Of a stretch of DNA of 64,000 bases, positions 43,352 through 53,649 are shown one piece after another. The notes below the pieces were generated by a model. It searched no databases. It saw only the letters and a list, made by a program, of their open reading frames with translations, and was not told the DNA's origin. A program made the position numbers and the translations under genes. The DNA is from Pseudoselenomonas ruminantium (GTDB lineage: Bacteria > Bacillota > Negativicutes > Selenomonadales > Selenomonadaceae): NCBI RefSeq assembly GCF_900104055.1, contig NZ_FNJQ01000002.1, forward strand, positions 1-64,000, in the 5' to 3' direction. Numbering within the stretch: the first letter of the stretch is position 1; every line of letters starts with the position of its first letter.

Positions 43352-44146
43352 GTGAAAGAATTACTAAAGAAAATGCATATCTGGATGGACGAGTACATGC
43401 ATCGCTTTGTTACGGATGACGAAGAAGTCATGCAGGGCATCCGGATCAAGATGGAGCATACCGGCTATGTTACGGCTATTGCCCGGGAGCTTGCGCAGCA
43501 TTTGCAGCTCAGTGAGCATGATGTGCAGCTGGCGGAAATCATGGGGCTCTTTCATGATGTAGGGCGGTTCCGGCAGTACAGCATCTATAAGACTTTCAAT
43601 GATGCGCAGTCGGAAGACCATGCGGATCTGGGACTGAAGGTGCTGGCCGAGGAAATGCCGTATATGGCCGACCTGTCGGCGGAAGATGCTGAGCTCGTGC
43701 GCTATGCGATAAAGTATCATAATAAGAAGGAAATCCCCGCTGACGCTGCAGGCAAGAAACTGCTCTTTGCGCGGCTCTTGCGTGATGCGGACAAGCTGGA
43801 TATCTATCGGGTCTTGTCGCCGTTCCTGGACCCGGATAAGGCCGATCAGGCGCCAAAATTCATCCGGGCAGATGCCAGCCAGCTGATCAGTCCGGACTTT
43901 ATGGTGGCTTTTAAGGAAGGCCAGCAGGCGGATTATCATATGCTGAAAACTCTGGGGGACCGCAAGTTGGTGCGCCTGTTGTGGGTTTATGATGTGAATT
44001 TTGCCTGGACACTGCAGAAGATGGTGGAACGTGGTTATATCCAGAAGGTTATCGACCATCTGCCGGAGCAGGAAGGCGTTGACGTGGGCGTAAAGCGCAT
44101 GTGGAATTATATTGAAGAAAAATGTGCGGCTGCGGATGTAATCTGA
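43352..44146 (+). CDS. HD-domain phosphohydrolase
   Basis: The 264-residue protein has a single HD domain: [30 protein letters not shown] (His-Asp pair), and YHNKKEIP, then [12 protein letters not shown] phosphohydrolases of this type act on nucleotides or cyclic-di-nucleotides; the substrate is not clear. The GTG start at 43352 follows AAGGAAGG. Its own palindrome-controlled promoter separates it from nrdD, and glnS follows 25 bases later. Confidence 0.8.
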   Translation: MKELLKKMHIWMDEYMHRFVTDDEEVMQGIRIKMEHTGYVTAIARELAQHLQLSEHDVQLAEIMGLFHDVGRFRQYSIYKTFNDAQSEDHADLGLKVLAEEMPYMADLSAEDAELVRYAIKYHNKKEIPADAAGKKLLFARLLRDADKLDIYRVLSPFLDPDKADQAPKFIRADASQLISPDFMVAFKEGQQADYHMLKTLGDRKLVRLLWVYDVNFAWTLQKMVERGYIQKVIDHLPEQEGVDVGVKRMWNYIEEKCAAADVI

Positions 44147-44171
44147 CCGCCTTTTAGAAGGAGAGAATATC

Positions 44172-45848
44172 ATGGCAGAGAATACGACAATCGCCAATAA
44201 CTTTGTGCAGAATGCGATTGAGGAAGACCAGAAGAATGGGAAATACACGGAAGGAATCCATACCCGTTTCCCACCTGAACCAAACGGCTATCTGCATATC
44301 GGTCATGCCAAGTCTATTTGCCTGAACTTTGGTCTGGCAGAATACAACCATGGCCTTTGCAACCTGCGTTTTGACGATACGAATCCGACGAAGGAAGACA
44401 CGGAATATGTGGACTCCATTCAGGAAGATATTCGCTGGCTGGGCTTCAGCTGGCAGAAGCGCATGTTCTATGCGTCCGATTACTTCGACAAACTTTATGA
44501 CTATGCCGTGGAGCTCATCAAAAAAGGTCTGGCCTATGTGGATGATTTGACGGCTGAGCAGATCAAGGAATACCGCGGCACGCTGACCGAGCCGGGCAAG
44601 GAAAGCCCTTACCGCAACCGCAGCGTGGAGGAAAACCTCGACTTGTTCGCCCGCATGAAGGCCGGGGAATTTGCCGATGGGGAAAAGGTGCTGCGCGCCA
44701 AGATTGATATGGCTTCGCCGAATATGGTGATGCGCGATACGGTCATCTACCGCATTGCCCATGCGCATCATCATCGCACGGGAGACAAATGGTGCATCTA
44801 TCCGATGTATGACTTTGCGCATCCGCTGTCCGATGCCATCGAGGGCATCACGCATTCCGTCTGCACGTTGGAGTTCGAGGAACATCGTCCGTTCTATGAC
44901 TGGCTGCTGGAAAATCTGGACTTTGATGTGAACACGCGTCCCCGTCAGATCGAGTTTGCCCGCCTGAACCTCACGAACACCGTGACGAGCAAGCGCAAAC
45001 TGCGTCAGCTCGTGGAAGAGGGGCATGTGCGCGGTTGGGACGATCCCCGTATGCCGACCATCTCCGGCTTGCGCCGCCGCGGCTTCACGCCGGCAGCCCT
45101 GCGCAAGTTCTGTGAGGAAATCGGTGTGGCCAAGGGCAACAGCCTCGTGGATGTCGCGATGCTGGAATCCTGCGTGCGCGCGGACCTCAACGAAAATGCG
45201 GACCGCATCATGGCGGTACTGCGCCCGCTGAAGGTCGTGATCACGAACTATCCGGAGGATCAGGAAGAGTGGCTGCTGGCAGACAACAATCCGATTCATG
45301 GCGGCCATCGCTTCGTACCGTTCTCCCGTGAGCTCTATATCGAGCAGGATGATTTCATGGAAGAGGCACCGAAGAAGTTCTTCCGTCTGAAGCCGGGTGG
45401 GGAAGTGCGTCTCAAGCATGCTTACATCATCAAATGTGAGGAAGTCATCAAAGATGAAGCCGGCAATGTGGTGGAACTGCGCTGCACGGCTGACCTCGAA
45501 TCCAAGACCGGCGGTGCTACGGCCGGCCGCAAGATCAAAGGTACCATCCATTGGGTAGCCGCCAAGACGGCTGTGCCCGCCGAAGTACGGCTCTATGATT
45601 ATTTGCTGGAAACCGATGAGAACGGGAACCTGCCCGCTGACTTTATCGGTGCTCTCAATAAAAATTCCTTGGAAGTCATTGAAAATGCCTTAGTGGAACC
45701 CAGCGTGAAGCTGCAGGCAGCAGGCAAGCATTATCAGTTCCTGCGCACAGGCTATTTCGTGATTGACCCGGATACCACGCCGGACAAGCTGGTTTTCAAC
45801 CGCGTGGTCGGCCTCAAAGATACCTGGGCTAAGGAAAAGAACAAATAA
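44172..45848 (+). CDS. glnS: Glutaminyl-tRNA synthetase
   Basis: The 558-residue class I enzyme charges tRNA-Gln directly. It carries [16 protein letters not shown] (HIGH motif), RFDDTNP, and [13 protein letters not shown] as the KMSKS equivalent, plus a C-terminal anticodon-binding beta-barrel. Length matches bacterial GlnRS. Many Firmicutes lack GlnRS and use GatCAB transamidation; its presence here suggests an old acquisition. ATG 44172 follows AAGGAGAG. Confidence 0.97.
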   Translation: MAENTTIANNFVQNAIEEDQKNGKYTEGIHTRFPPEPNGYLHIGHAKSICLNFGLAEYNHGLCNLRFDDTNPTKEDTEYVDSIQEDIRWLGFSWQKRMFYASDYFDKLYDYAVELIKKGLAYVDDLTAEQIKEYRGTLTEPGKESPYRNRSVEENLDLFARMKAGEFADGEKVLRAKIDMASPNMVMRDTVIYRIAHAHHHRTGDKWCIYPMYDFAHPLSDAIEGITHSVCTLEFEEHRPFYDWLLENLDFDVNTRPRQIEFARLNLTNTVTSKRKLRQLVEEGHVRGWDDPRMPTISGLRRRGFTPAALRKFCEEIGVAKGNSLVDVAMLESCVRADLNENADRIMAVLRPLKVVITNYPEDQEEWLLADNNPIHGGHRFVPFSRELYIEQDDFMEEAPKKFFRLKPGGEVRLKHAYIIKCEEVIKDEAGNVVELRCTADLESKTGGATAGRKIKGTIHWVAAKTAVPAEVRLYDYLLETDENGNLPADFIGALNKNSLEVIENALVEPSVKLQAAGKHYQFLRTGYFVIDPDTTPDKLVFNRVVGLKDTWAKEKNK

Positions 45849-45875
45849 TCCTACAGAGAAAGAAGTGAAGATACT

Positions 45876-47159
45876 TTGGAAAGCAGTACAATGATTGCAA
45901 TCGTTATCTTCGTGGCAGCTTATGCCCTGATTATCTCCGAGAAGGTACACCGTACCATCGTGGGTATCTTTGGCGCCATGCTGATGATCCTCTTCGGCAT
46001 CATCAGCCAGGAGACGGCAATCCATCACATTGACTTTAATACATTGGGCCTGCTGATGGGCATGATGATTATCGTCAATATCACGAGTGAAACGGGCCTG
46101 TTCAATTTCCTGGCCATCTGGGCGGCCAAGAAAGTCAAGGCCAAGCCGGTAGCCCTGCTGGTGGCTTTGTCCGCCATCACGGCTGTATGCTCGGCCTTGC
46201 TCGATAACGTGACCACGGTGCTTCTCACCGTGCCCATCACGTTCAGCATCACATCGCAGCTGAAAGTAGATGTGAAGCCCTATCTGATGGCGCAGATCAT
46301 TTCCTCCAATATCGGCGGTACGGCTACCCTTATCGGTGACCCGCCGAACATCATGATCGGCAGTGCCGTGGGGCTGAGCTTTATGGATTTTCTCCAGAAC
46401 ATGACGCTGGTATCCGTGGTCATCTTCATCGTGGTGCAGGCGGTGCTCGTGGCAATCTATGGCAGTAAGCTCAAGACTACGCCGGAGCTGCAGGATAAGG
46501 TCATGCGGCTCAATGCCAAGAGCCAGATTGCGGACAAGGCGCTGCTGAAAAAATGCCTGGCCGTTATCTTCTTCACCATCACCCTGTTCACTTTGCATGG
46601 TGCCCTGGGGCTCGAAACGGCTACGGCAGCTCTTACTGGTGCGGGCCTGCTGCTGCTGATTACTTACACGCGCAATGAGGCTATGATTGCCAAGGTGCTC
46701 TCCAAGGTAGAGTGGCTGGCCATCTTCTTCTTTGCCGGTCTGTTCGTGCTGGTTGGCGCGCTGGTGGAGACAGGCGTCATCAAGGCGATGGCGGCAGAGG
46801 CACTGACTGTGACCAATGGCAATGTGCCCATGACGGCGATGTTGATTCTTTGGATGAGTGCTTTCGCTTCGGCCTTTATCGATAACATTCCTTTTGTGGC
46901 TACGTTGATTCCGTTGATTCAGGATATGGGGCAGATGGGCCTTAGCAACCTCGAACCCATGTGGTGGAGTTTGGCATTGGGCGCCTGCTTGGGCGGCAAT
47001 GGTACCCTGATCGGTGCTTCCGCTAACGTTGTCGTGGCTTCTTTGGCCGCACAGCATGGCAAGCAGATCTCCTTCATCGGCTTTATGAAGGTTGCCTTCC
47101 CGGTGATGATCCTGACCATTATCCTGGCCAATATCTACATCTGGATCTGGCATCTGTAA
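45876..47159 (+). CDS. ArsB/NhaD-superfamily ion permease
   Basis: The 427-residue protein has about eleven membrane segments. The motifs ALLDNVTTVLLTVPI and SSNIGGTATLIGDPPNIMIG, with a mirror FIDNIPFVATLIPL and LGGNGTLIGASANVV in the second half, place it in the ArsB/NhaD ion-transporter superfamily. The inverted repeat of motifs is typical. Substrate (anion, citrate-like or Na+/H+) cannot be set. TTG 45876 is used; ATG 45891 is an in-frame alternative. Confidence 0.85.
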   Translation: MESSTMIAIVIFVAAYALIISEKVHRTIVGIFGAMLMILFGIISQETAIHHIDFNTLGLLMGMMIIVNITSETGLFNFLAIWAAKKVKAKPVALLVALSAITAVCSALLDNVTTVLLTVPITFSITSQLKVDVKPYLMAQIISSNIGGTATLIGDPPNIMIGSAVGLSFMDFLQNMTLVSVVIFIVVQAVLVAIYGSKLKTTPELQDKVMRLNAKSQIADKALLKKCLAVIFFTITLFTLHGALGLETATAALTGAGLLLLITYTRNEAMIAKVLSKVEWLAIFFFAGLFVLVGALVETGVIKAMAAEALTVTNGNVPMTAMLILWMSAFASAFIDNIPFVATLIPLIQDMGQMGLSNLEPMWWSLALGACLGGNGTLIGASANVVVASLAAQHGKQISFIGFMKVAFPVMILTIILANIYIWIWHL

Positions 47160-47187
47160 TCTTTTGGAAAAAAATTAAAAAAAGCCC

Positions 47188-47216
47188 TTTACAAGGTGCG
47201 TCCAATGTAGTATTAT
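47188..47216 (+). promoter_or_regulatory. Promoter of tRNA-Pro
   Basis: TTTACA (47188-47193) and TATTAT (47211-47216), spacer 17, ending 10 bases before the tRNA. Confidence 0.75.
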
Positions 47217-47226
47217 ATTACTTGTT

Positions 47227-47303
47227 CGGGACGTAGCGCAGTTTGGTAGCGCGCTTCCTTGGGGTGGAAGAGGTCGTGGGTTCAAATCCCGTCGTTCCGA
47301 CCA
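47227..47303 (+). tRNA. tRNA-Pro (anticodon GGG)
   Basis: A complete cloverleaf: acceptor CGGGACG/CGTTCCG with discriminator A and encoded CCA, D-arm GCGC/GCGC, anticodon stem CTTCC/GGAAG with loop TTGGGGT (anticodon GGG), and T-arm GTGGG TTCAAAT CCCGT. Confidence 0.95.
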
Positions 47304-47316
47304 TTTAGTAAATTCG

Positions 47317-47350
47317 AGAGCTGTTCTTTGGAACAGCTCTTTTCTTTTAA
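47317..47350 (+). terminator. Terminator after tRNA-Pro
   Basis: AGAGCTGTTC (47317-47326) and GAACAGCTCT (47331-47340) with a 4-base loop, then TTTCTTTT. Confidence 0.9.
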
Positions 47351-47375
47351 TGAATCAGGTAAGGAGAAAGCATCA

Positions 47376-48932
47376 ATGAGTATTTTGAACGTTTCCCATT
47401 TATCCCACAGCTATGGCGGCCGGGAGATTTTTGAGGACGTTAGTTTCCGTCTGCTGAAGGGCGAGCATGTAGCGCTCGTCGGGGCCAATGGTGAGGGCAA
47501 GTCCACGTTTCTTTCCATTATCACCGGTCAGTTGACGCCGGATGCCGGTACCGTTGAATGGGCGCGCCGGGTGAAGGTAGGTTACTTAGACCAGCATGCG
47601 GTCCTGAAACCGGGCATGACCATCCGTGATACCCTGCGCACGGCCTTTGATGATATGGTGAAGGCGGAGCAGGAAATGCTGGCAGCCTACGACAAGATGG
47701 GGGATGCCACGCCGGAGGAAATGGATGCGCTGATGCGGGATGTGGGCGATATCCAGGATATGCTCGAGGCTGGCAGCTACTATACCATTGATGCGCGCAT
47801 CGAGGAAGTGGCCGGCGGTTTGGGGCTTAGGGATATTGGCCTCGATAAACAGGTGGATGAACTCTCCGGCGGTCAGCGCACAAAGGTCCTGCTGACGAAG
47901 CTGCTGCTGCAGAACCCTGAGATCTTGATTCTCGACGAGCCCACCAACTATCTGGACGTGGAGCATATCAACTGGCTCCGGAATTATCTTGTGAACTATG
48001 AGAATGCATTTATCCTCGTGTCCCATGACGTGCCGTTCCTCAATGCCGTGACCAACGTGATCTATCATGTGGACAATCTGCATCTCGACCGCTATACGGG
48101 CAGCTATGAGAAGTTTGAGGAAATGGCAGCCCTAAAGCGCCGTCAGGAAGAAGCAGCCTACGAGCGCCAGCAGGCGGAAATCAAGAAGGAGCAGGACTTT
48201 ATCCAGCGCAACAAGGCAAGAGTGGCTACCCGCGGCATGGCCAACAGCCGCCAGAAGAAGCTGGACAAGATGGAAGTGCTCACGAAGCGTCAGGAGAAGC
48301 CGAAACCGCATTTCAACTTCCAGTCTGACCGCACGCCTTCCCGTTTCGTGATTGAAGCCAAACGCCTGGTGCTGGGCTATGATACGGCGCTCACGAGCCC
48401 TGTGGATATCCAGATCGAGCGCGGCAAGAAGATTGCCATCCGCGGTACGAATGGTCTGGGTAAGTCCACCCTGCTCAAGACGCTGCTCGGGATGATCAAG
48501 CCTATCAGCGGCAAGATTGAGCAGGGCGAGTTTGTCAGCGTGGGCTACTTCGAACAGGAGAGCGCTGCAGGCAATCAGAACACGGCCCTGGAAGAAGTTT
48601 GGCAGGAATATCCCGGCATGACCAATTTTGAAGTGCGGGCGGCGCTGGCTTCCTGTGGCCTGACCAATGACCATATCACGACCAAGATGCTGGCCCTGTC
48701 GGGCGGTGAGGCAGCCAAGGTGCGTCTCTGCAAGATCATGCAGAAGCCCGTGAACCTGCTGGTGCTGGACGAGCCGACCAACCATCTGGATGTGGAGGCC
48801 AAGAAGGAACTCAAGCGCGCCATCAAGGAATACAAGGGCACTGTACTTCTCGTTTCCCATGAACCGGATTTCTACGAGGATTTCGTGGATTCGGTCTGGA
48901 ATATCGAGCGCTGGACGACGAAAATTATTTGA
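47376..48932 (+). CDS. ABC-F family ATPase
   Basis: The 518-residue protein has two ABC domains without membrane segments: Walker A GANGEGKST and GTNGLGKST, signatures LSGGQRTK and LSGGEAAK, joined by the charged coiled-coil linker (KKEQDFIQRNKARVATRGMANSRQ) of ABC-F proteins, which act at the ribosome. Similar to YkpA/YbiT (EttA-like translation factors) more than to antibiotic-resistance members, though this needs phylogeny. The ATG at 47376 follows AAGGAG and is the true start; an earlier reading frame runs through the tRNA. Confidence 0.9.
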   Translation: MSILNVSHLSHSYGGREIFEDVSFRLLKGEHVALVGANGEGKSTFLSIITGQLTPDAGTVEWARRVKVGYLDQHAVLKPGMTIRDTLRTAFDDMVKAEQEMLAAYDKMGDATPEEMDALMRDVGDIQDMLEAGSYYTIDARIEEVAGGLGLRDIGLDKQVDELSGGQRTKVLLTKLLLQNPEILILDEPTNYLDVEHINWLRNYLVNYENAFILVSHDVPFLNAVTNVIYHVDNLHLDRYTGSYEKFEEMAALKRRQEEAAYERQQAEIKKEQDFIQRNKARVATRGMANSRQKKLDKMEVLTKRQEKPKPHFNFQSDRTPSRFVIEAKRLVLGYDTALTSPVDIQIERGKKIAIRGTNGLGKSTLLKTLLGMIKPISGKIEQGEFVSVGYFEQESAAGNQNTALEEVWQEYPGMTNFEVRAALASCGLTNDHITTKMLALSGGEAAKVRLCKIMQKPVNLLVLDEPTNHLDVEAKKELKRAIKEYKGTVLLVSHEPDFYEDFVDSVWNIERWTTKII

Positions 48933-49038
48933 TTATAGTGGCCTGTGACACAGCAGGAAAAAATACGCTGATAGAGAATTTACACAGTAGAGATTCCTAT
49001 CAGCGATTTTTTGTGCCCAAACAAGGACGGTGGAAAAG

Positions 49039-52000
49039 ATGCTTCTGGGACGAAAGCTTCATATAAAAGAAATTATTAGATTTTTGCTAATATTTATGGT
49101 GATAGTGGGCGTATGCCAGCTGCCGATGCAGACGGCTGTATCGATGGAATTTTTCCCGCATCGTCAGACCGTACGGGTGGGCTTTTATCGCATGTCCGGT
49201 TACCATGCCATTGCTCCGGATGGACACCGCTATGGGTATGGCTATGATTATCTGCATCTGATCAGCCGTTACATGGACTGGCGTTATGAATATATAGGCT
49301 ATGAAAAAGGCTGGCTGGATATGTTCGCGATGCTGGATTCAGGCGAGATCGACCTGATCACGGCTGCGCAGAAGACGCCGGAACGGGCGGTAAAATATAT
49401 CTTTTCGGATAAGCCCATGGCGTATAGCTCCTTGATGATGACGACGCTGGAATCGAACAAGAAGTACCATCCTGGCAGTCCGGCGACCTATGATGGCATG
49501 CGGGTGGGGCTGCTGAAAGGGAATATGCGCAGTGTGGAGTTCATCAAGTTTGCGGAGGAAAATGGTTTCAGTTATACGCCGGTGTATTATGACAGCATAA
49601 CCAAGGAAGAGGACGGTCTGCGGAGCGGTGAGGTGGATGCCATTGTCACCAGCAGCAAGCGGATCCTGCATGATGAGAAGATTTTGGAACTGCGGAGTCC
49701 TACGCCCTTGTATGCCGTTTCGACACCGGATAAAAAAGACATCATCAAGGCTATCGATATTGCCCAATATAAATTGTCCAGCCTTGATCCGGGCTGGGAA
49801 GTGGCCTTGTCCAGCCGTTACTATGCTGATGTGTCCGGCCGGATGATGGCCTTGTCACCGGACAGTCAGGCCTTTTTGCAGGGCCTCAAGGATTCCGGGA
49901 GGGTATTCCGTGTCGTCATGATGCCGAATGCCAATCCTTATGCCTATTTTGATAAGAATGGCAGGGCACAGGGCATCCTGCCGGATATTTTTGCCTTGAT
50001 TGCCAAGACGGCCGGCATCCGTTATGAAATCATACCTGCGGCCAATCAGGCAGAATATGAGCGTCTCTTACAGGATGAGAAGACGGATATTATACTGGGG
50101 ATGAGCGCGAACTTCTATGAAGCGGAAAAGGTGGACTATAAGCTGACGCAGGCAATCCTGCGTTCCTCGATTGTCCAGTTGTCGCTGAAAAATAAAGATG
50201 TCGAAGGCAAGATCGGCATGACCGCTAATCTGAAACGGAAACTGACCATGGTCGGGCGTTTGCCGGAAAACGCAACCCGGCAGAATTATGATACCCCCGA
50301 GGAAGCTGTGGCAGCCCTCAAAGCCGGGAAATGTTCCAGCGTTTATATGCTGGAGCTTATCGGGGAGAAGTATGTCAACATGAACAAGCATAACAGCTTG
50401 CGCATCAGCATTGTCCCCAATCAGAATCTGGATATGCGTCTGGGAATCCGGGCTGCCTACGACCACCGGCTCTTTGAAGTGCTGTCAGCAGCAATGCCGC
50501 CGATTGGTTCGCCTGCGGTACAGAATATCATCTATCGGCATACGGCGATACATGCCCGGGAAATGACCTGGGAAGAAATGATTTACAGTTATCCGTTGCA
50601 ATTCATTTTGCTGGCCATCCTGTTGGTCATGCTGGCTGGTCTGGCCATGGTTACACTGATCCGCAATAATGCCGCCCGTCAGGACGAAAAGCGGCGTCAG
50701 GAAGTGGATGCGGTGATGAGTTACGTATGCCGGCTCAACGAGATGGTGGTGAAGGTCGATCTGCGCACCAGTACGGCTACCGAGTACCATATTGACCGGG
50801 ATGGCCGTGTCTTCGTGGATATCCTGCCCCATAGCATTGAACGCTACACGAATTATCTGCATCCTGATGATAAGGTGAAATTCATGGAGGGCGGCCAGTA
50901 TTGGAATGAAATGCATAATGCCTTCCAGGAAAAGCGTATTTACTACTGTGAGGTGCGCAAACAGTCAGAGGGCGGTATATACCGCTTCTTTTCCTGCCGT
51001 TTCCAGCCTTATTTCCAGAAAGGCGAGCTGGTGGGGTTCTATTTTTACCGGCAGGATATCGATGATGAACGGCGGCAGGAAATCAGCCAAAGGGAAGCAC
51101 TGACCAATGCGTTGGAAATGGCCCGTCATGCCAGTGAGGCCAAGGGGGATTTCCTCTCCCGGATGAGCCATGAGATCCGCACACCGCTCAATGCCATTAT
51201 CGGTTACTTGATGTTGGGTTCCCAGGAAAATAACACGGAGGAAGATCTGCGTCAGGTCATCGGCAAGAGCCAGATTGCTGCGCATCATCTGCTGGGGCTG
51301 ATCAATGATATCCTGGACCTGTCATCCATTGAGCAGGGCAAGCTGCAGCTGGCACAGGACGAATTCTCGTTGAAGGATATGGTGGCGGAGATCCAGGCTA
51401 TCTTCAATGGGCAGTTGCAGCAGAAGAATATAACGCTGAATATTGATGAACAGGGAGTACAGCATTTCTGCCTGAAGGGCGATTACATGCGCATCAAGCA
51501 GGTGCTCATGAATATCTTCTCCAATGCGGTGAAATTCACGCCGGATGAGGGCACGATAAGCCTGGTCATGAAACAGGTCCTGCGGCCGAACAATGTGTTC
51601 ATCACGACCTTTGAGATCACGGACTCCGGCATTGGCATGAGCAAGGAATACCTCGACAATATCTTCAAACCCTTCGAGCAGGAAAGTGCCAAGGTAGCAC
51701 GGCGCTATGGCGGCAGCGGTCTGGGGCTGGCCATCAGCCAGAATCTGGTCAAGATGATGCAGGGCTCCATCGAGGTGCGCAGCACGCAGGGCGTCGGAAC
51801 CAGCTTCTATGTCTCCCTGCCGTTGCAGGCGGTGAAGGAGCTGACGGAGGAAGCCGAAGAAAAAGCGGCAGAAGTGATTTCCTTCGCTGGGATACGCCTG
51901 CTGCTCGTGGAAGATAACGAAATGAACCGGGAGATTGCCGAGACCATCCTGGAACAGCATGGTTTTGTCATCGATACGGCGGTTGACGGTCAGGATGCGG

Positions 52001-52263
52001 TGGATAAATTCACTGCCGAGCCCGCTGGCACCTACAAGGCCATCCTGATGGATGTGCAGATGCCGGTCCTCGATGGCTATGGTGCGACCAAGGCTATCCG
52101 CCGCAGCAGCCATCCGGAGGCGGAGACGATTCCCATCATTGCGGTGACCGCCGATGTCTTCACCGATGATGTGGCCAGAGTCATGGCCTGCGGCATGAAC
52201 GACTATCTGAGCAAGCCCATCGATTTTGACAAATTGCTGGCCAAGCTGCGGAAATATATGTAA
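49039..52263 (+). CDS. BvgS-like hybrid sensor histidine kinase
   Basis: A roughly 1074-residue unorthodox kinase. In order: an N-terminal membrane segment, two tandem periplasmic SBP_bac_3 domains (about 45-265 and 290-510), a second membrane segment (near 525-545), a PAS-like region, HisKA with phosphoacceptor His711 (FLSRMSHEIRTPLNAIIGY), HATPase (MNIFSNAVKF and the G-box DSGIGMS), and a receiver domain with Asp1005 (ILMDVQMPVLDG). Ligand binding by the paired SBP domains should control the kinase. No Hpt domain is seen and no response regulator is adjacent, so the phosphorelay partner is elsewhere. ATG 49039 is preferred over GTG 49030. Confidence 0.9.
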   Translation: MLLGRKLHIKEIIRFLLIFMVIVGVCQLPMQTAVSMEFFPHRQTVRVGFYRMSGYHAIAPDGHRYGYGYDYLHLISRYMDWRYEYIGYEKGWLDMFAMLDSGEIDLITAAQKTPERAVKYIFSDKPMAYSSLMMTTLESNKKYHPGSPATYDGMRVGLLKGNMRSVEFIKFAEENGFSYTPVYYDSITKEEDGLRSGEVDAIVTSSKRILHDEKILELRSPTPLYAVSTPDKKDIIKAIDIAQYKLSSLDPGWEVALSSRYYADVSGRMMALSPDSQAFLQGLKDSGRVFRVVMMPNANPYAYFDKNGRAQGILPDIFALIAKTAGIRYEIIPAANQAEYERLLQDEKTDIILGMSANFYEAEKVDYKLTQAILRSSIVQLSLKNKDVEGKIGMTANLKRKLTMVGRLPENATRQNYDTPEEAVAALKAGKCSSVYMLELIGEKYVNMNKHNSLRISIVPNQNLDMRLGIRAAYDHRLFEVLSAAMPPIGSPAVQNIIYRHTAIHAREMTWEEMIYSYPLQFILLAILLVMLAGLAMVTLIRNNAARQDEKRRQEVDAVMSYVCRLNEMVVKVDLRTSTATEYHIDRDGRVFVDILPHSIERYTNYLHPDDKVKFMEGGQYWNEMHNAFQEKRIYYCEVRKQSEGGIYRFFSCRFQPYFQKGELVGFYFYRQDIDDERRQEISQREALTNALEMARHASEAKGDFLSRMSHEIRTPLNAIIGYLMLGSQENNTEEDLRQVIGKSQIAAHHLLGLINDILDLSSIEQGKLQLAQDEFSLKDMVAEIQAIFNGQLQQKNITLNIDEQGVQHFCLKGDYMRIKQVLMNIFSNAVKFTPDEGTISLVMKQVLRPNNVFITTFEITDSGIGMSKEYLDNIFKPFEQESAKVARRYGGSGLGLAISQNLVKMMQGSIEVRSTQGVGTSFYVSLPLQAVKELTEEAEEKAAEVISFAGIRLLLVEDNEMNREIAETILEQHGFVIDTAVDGQDAVDKFTAEPAGTYKAILMDVQMPVLDGYGATKAIRRSSHPEAETIPIIAVTADVFTDDVARVMACGMNDYLSKPIDFDKLLAKLRKYM

Positions 52264-52269
52264 ACGAAA

Positions 52270-52302
52270 AAGTTGACCAGTCAAAAATTGACTGGTCAAC
52301 TT
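52270..52302 (-). terminator. Terminator of the reverse rubrerythrin gene
   Basis: A 14-bp perfect stem: arms 52270-52283 and 52289-52302, loop AAAAT. On the minus strand it is followed by TTTTTCG, so it ends the rubrerythrin transcript; the T-run on the plus strand is poor. The core resembles the TTGACCGGTCAA terminator after sigH. Confidence 0.8.
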
Positions 52303-52318
52303 AAAGCCTATGTGATTA

Positions 52319-52861
52319 TCAGCCGAAATAACGATCTAGCAGGCCTTTGAAGCCGCGGCCATGACGGGCTTCATCCTTGCACATCTCGTGAACCGTATCA
52401 TGAACGGCATCGAGATTGAGTTGTTTAGCCAGCGTAGCCAGCTCCTTCTTGCCAGCGCAGGCACCGTGTTCGGCATCTACACGCATGGTCAGGTTCTTCT
52501 TCGTGCTGTTGGTCAGGACTTCGCCGAGCAGTTCCGCAAATTTTGCTGCGTGTTCGGCTTCTTCCCAAGCATAGCGCTTGAAAGCTTCGGCGATTTCCGG
52601 ATAACCTTCGCGGTCAGCCTGACGGCTCATAGCCAGATACATGCCAACTTCTGAGCATTCGCCCGTGAAGTTCTGGCGCAGGCCTTCGAGGATGCGGGGA
52701 TCTACATCCTTGGCCGTACCTACATGATGTTCATCGGCGTAGTTCATTTCACCGCTCTGTTCCACAAACTTGGAGGCAGGCGCTTTACAGATCGGACATA
52801 CATCCGGTGCTGCATCGCCTTCATGAACATAACCGCAAACCGTACAAACAAATTTCTTCAT
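52319..52861 (-). CDS. Reverse rubrerythrin (peroxide reductase)
   Basis: The 180-residue protein begins with a rubredoxin-type iron site (CTVCGY at Cys6/Cys9 and CPICKAP at Cys22/Cys25), followed by the four-helix diiron domain ([34 protein letters not shown]). The rubredoxin-first order is the reverse rubrerythrin layout, an NADH-linked peroxide and oxygen detoxification system of strict anaerobes. ATG 52861 with AGGAGG upstream. A Fur-family-like box lies at 53059-53073. Confidence 0.94.
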   Translation of the reverse strand: MKKFVCTVCGYVHEGDAAPDVCPICKAPASKFVEQSGEMNYADEHHVGTAKDVDPRILEGLRQNFTGECSEVGMYLAMSRQADREGYPEIAEAFKRYAWEEAEHAAKFAELLGEVLTNSTKKNLTMRVDAEHGACAGKKELATLAKQLNLDAVHDTVHEMCKDEARHGRGFKGLLDRYFG

Positions 52862-53166
52862 AATATAAACCTCCTAAAATATATTGCACATTGATGATAC
52901 TCAATTATATGGTGTGCTCATCACCATGCCTTAATTATAGGGGACAGTGGGCAAAAGATAAATGACTATATTTAGCTGTTTAAATAAAATAACTCATAAA
53001 TTCTTGCGATTATAGCTATTTTCTACGAATTACATAGTTTATTAAGATTATTATCAACGGATAATGATTATAGATTACTGCGCCCAAATTTATATGGTAA
53101 AATGGGCATAATAGTGTTACAATGAAAAAGATAATGTTTAATTCTTATACAAGGAGAAAGGAAACT
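52862..53166. promoter_or_regulatory. Divergent control region between rubrerythrin and tsaE
   Basis: This 305-base gap has no gene. Minus-strand TATAAT (52904-52909) with inverted repeat ATGGTG/CACCAT (52909-52914 and 52922-52927) probably serves rubrerythrin. A near-Fur/PerR box GGATAATGATTATAG lies at 53059-53073 (about 11 of 14 positions to either consensus). TTACTG (53075-53080) with TAAAAT (53098-53103) is the plus promoter for tsaE. Confidence 0.5.
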
Positions 53167-53649
53167 ATGTTTACCTGTATGACAAGTTCTCCCGAGGAAA
53201 CTGGTCACCTAGCCGAGCTGGTGGGGCAGAAGATTCGGGAAGGAACCGTGCTTTGCCTGGAGGGCGACTTAGGGGCGGGCAAGACTTTGTTCGTGCAAAG
53301 TTTGGCCAGAACCCTGGGCGTCGAGGGAGATGTGACGAGTCCGACATTCAATCTGATGAATGTATATGAAGGGATTTGCCGCATTTACCATTTTGACCTC
53401 TACCGGCTGGAAACAGAAGAAGAACTGGATGATATCGGCTTTTATGAATACACGGAGGAGCCGGAGGGAATCGTGGTCATTGAATGGCCGGATAAGTTCC
53501 CGGAATCGCTGCCAGATGATTACATTGAAGTGAGGATTCGCAAGTTAGGCGAAGACAGCAATGAACGGCAGATTGATTTTTCCAGTATCGGCGAGAAGAA
53601 TCAGGAGTTTATAAAGGAGTTGGAAGACTTTGTCCATACTGGCCATTGA
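53167..53649 (+). CDS. tsaE: tRNA t6A synthesis ATPase TsaE
   Basis: The 160-residue P-loop ATPase has Walker A GDLGAGKT (residues 33-40) and the switch segment SPTFNLMNVYEG. With TsaB and TsaD it makes the t6A37 modification. ATG 53167 has AAGGAG upstream; an earlier start at 53122 has none. It overlaps tsaB by 20 bases. Confidence 0.95.
   Translation: MFTCMTSSPEETGHLAELVGQKIREGTVLCLEGDLGAGKTLFVQSLARTLGVEGDVTSPTFNLMNVYEGICRIYHFDLYRLETEEELDDIGFYEYTEEPEGIVVIEWPDKFPESLPDDYIEVRIRKLGEDSNERQIDFSSIGEKNQEFIKELEDFVHTGH

Noticed and set aside
44154-45551. 465-residue minus-strand frame opposite glnS
   Set aside because: Shadow of glnS with no signature or ribosome site.
47259-47375. N-terminal extension of the ABC-F gene through the tRNA
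   Set aside because: The frame merely reads through tRNA-Pro and its terminator; ATG 47376 has a good ribosome site.
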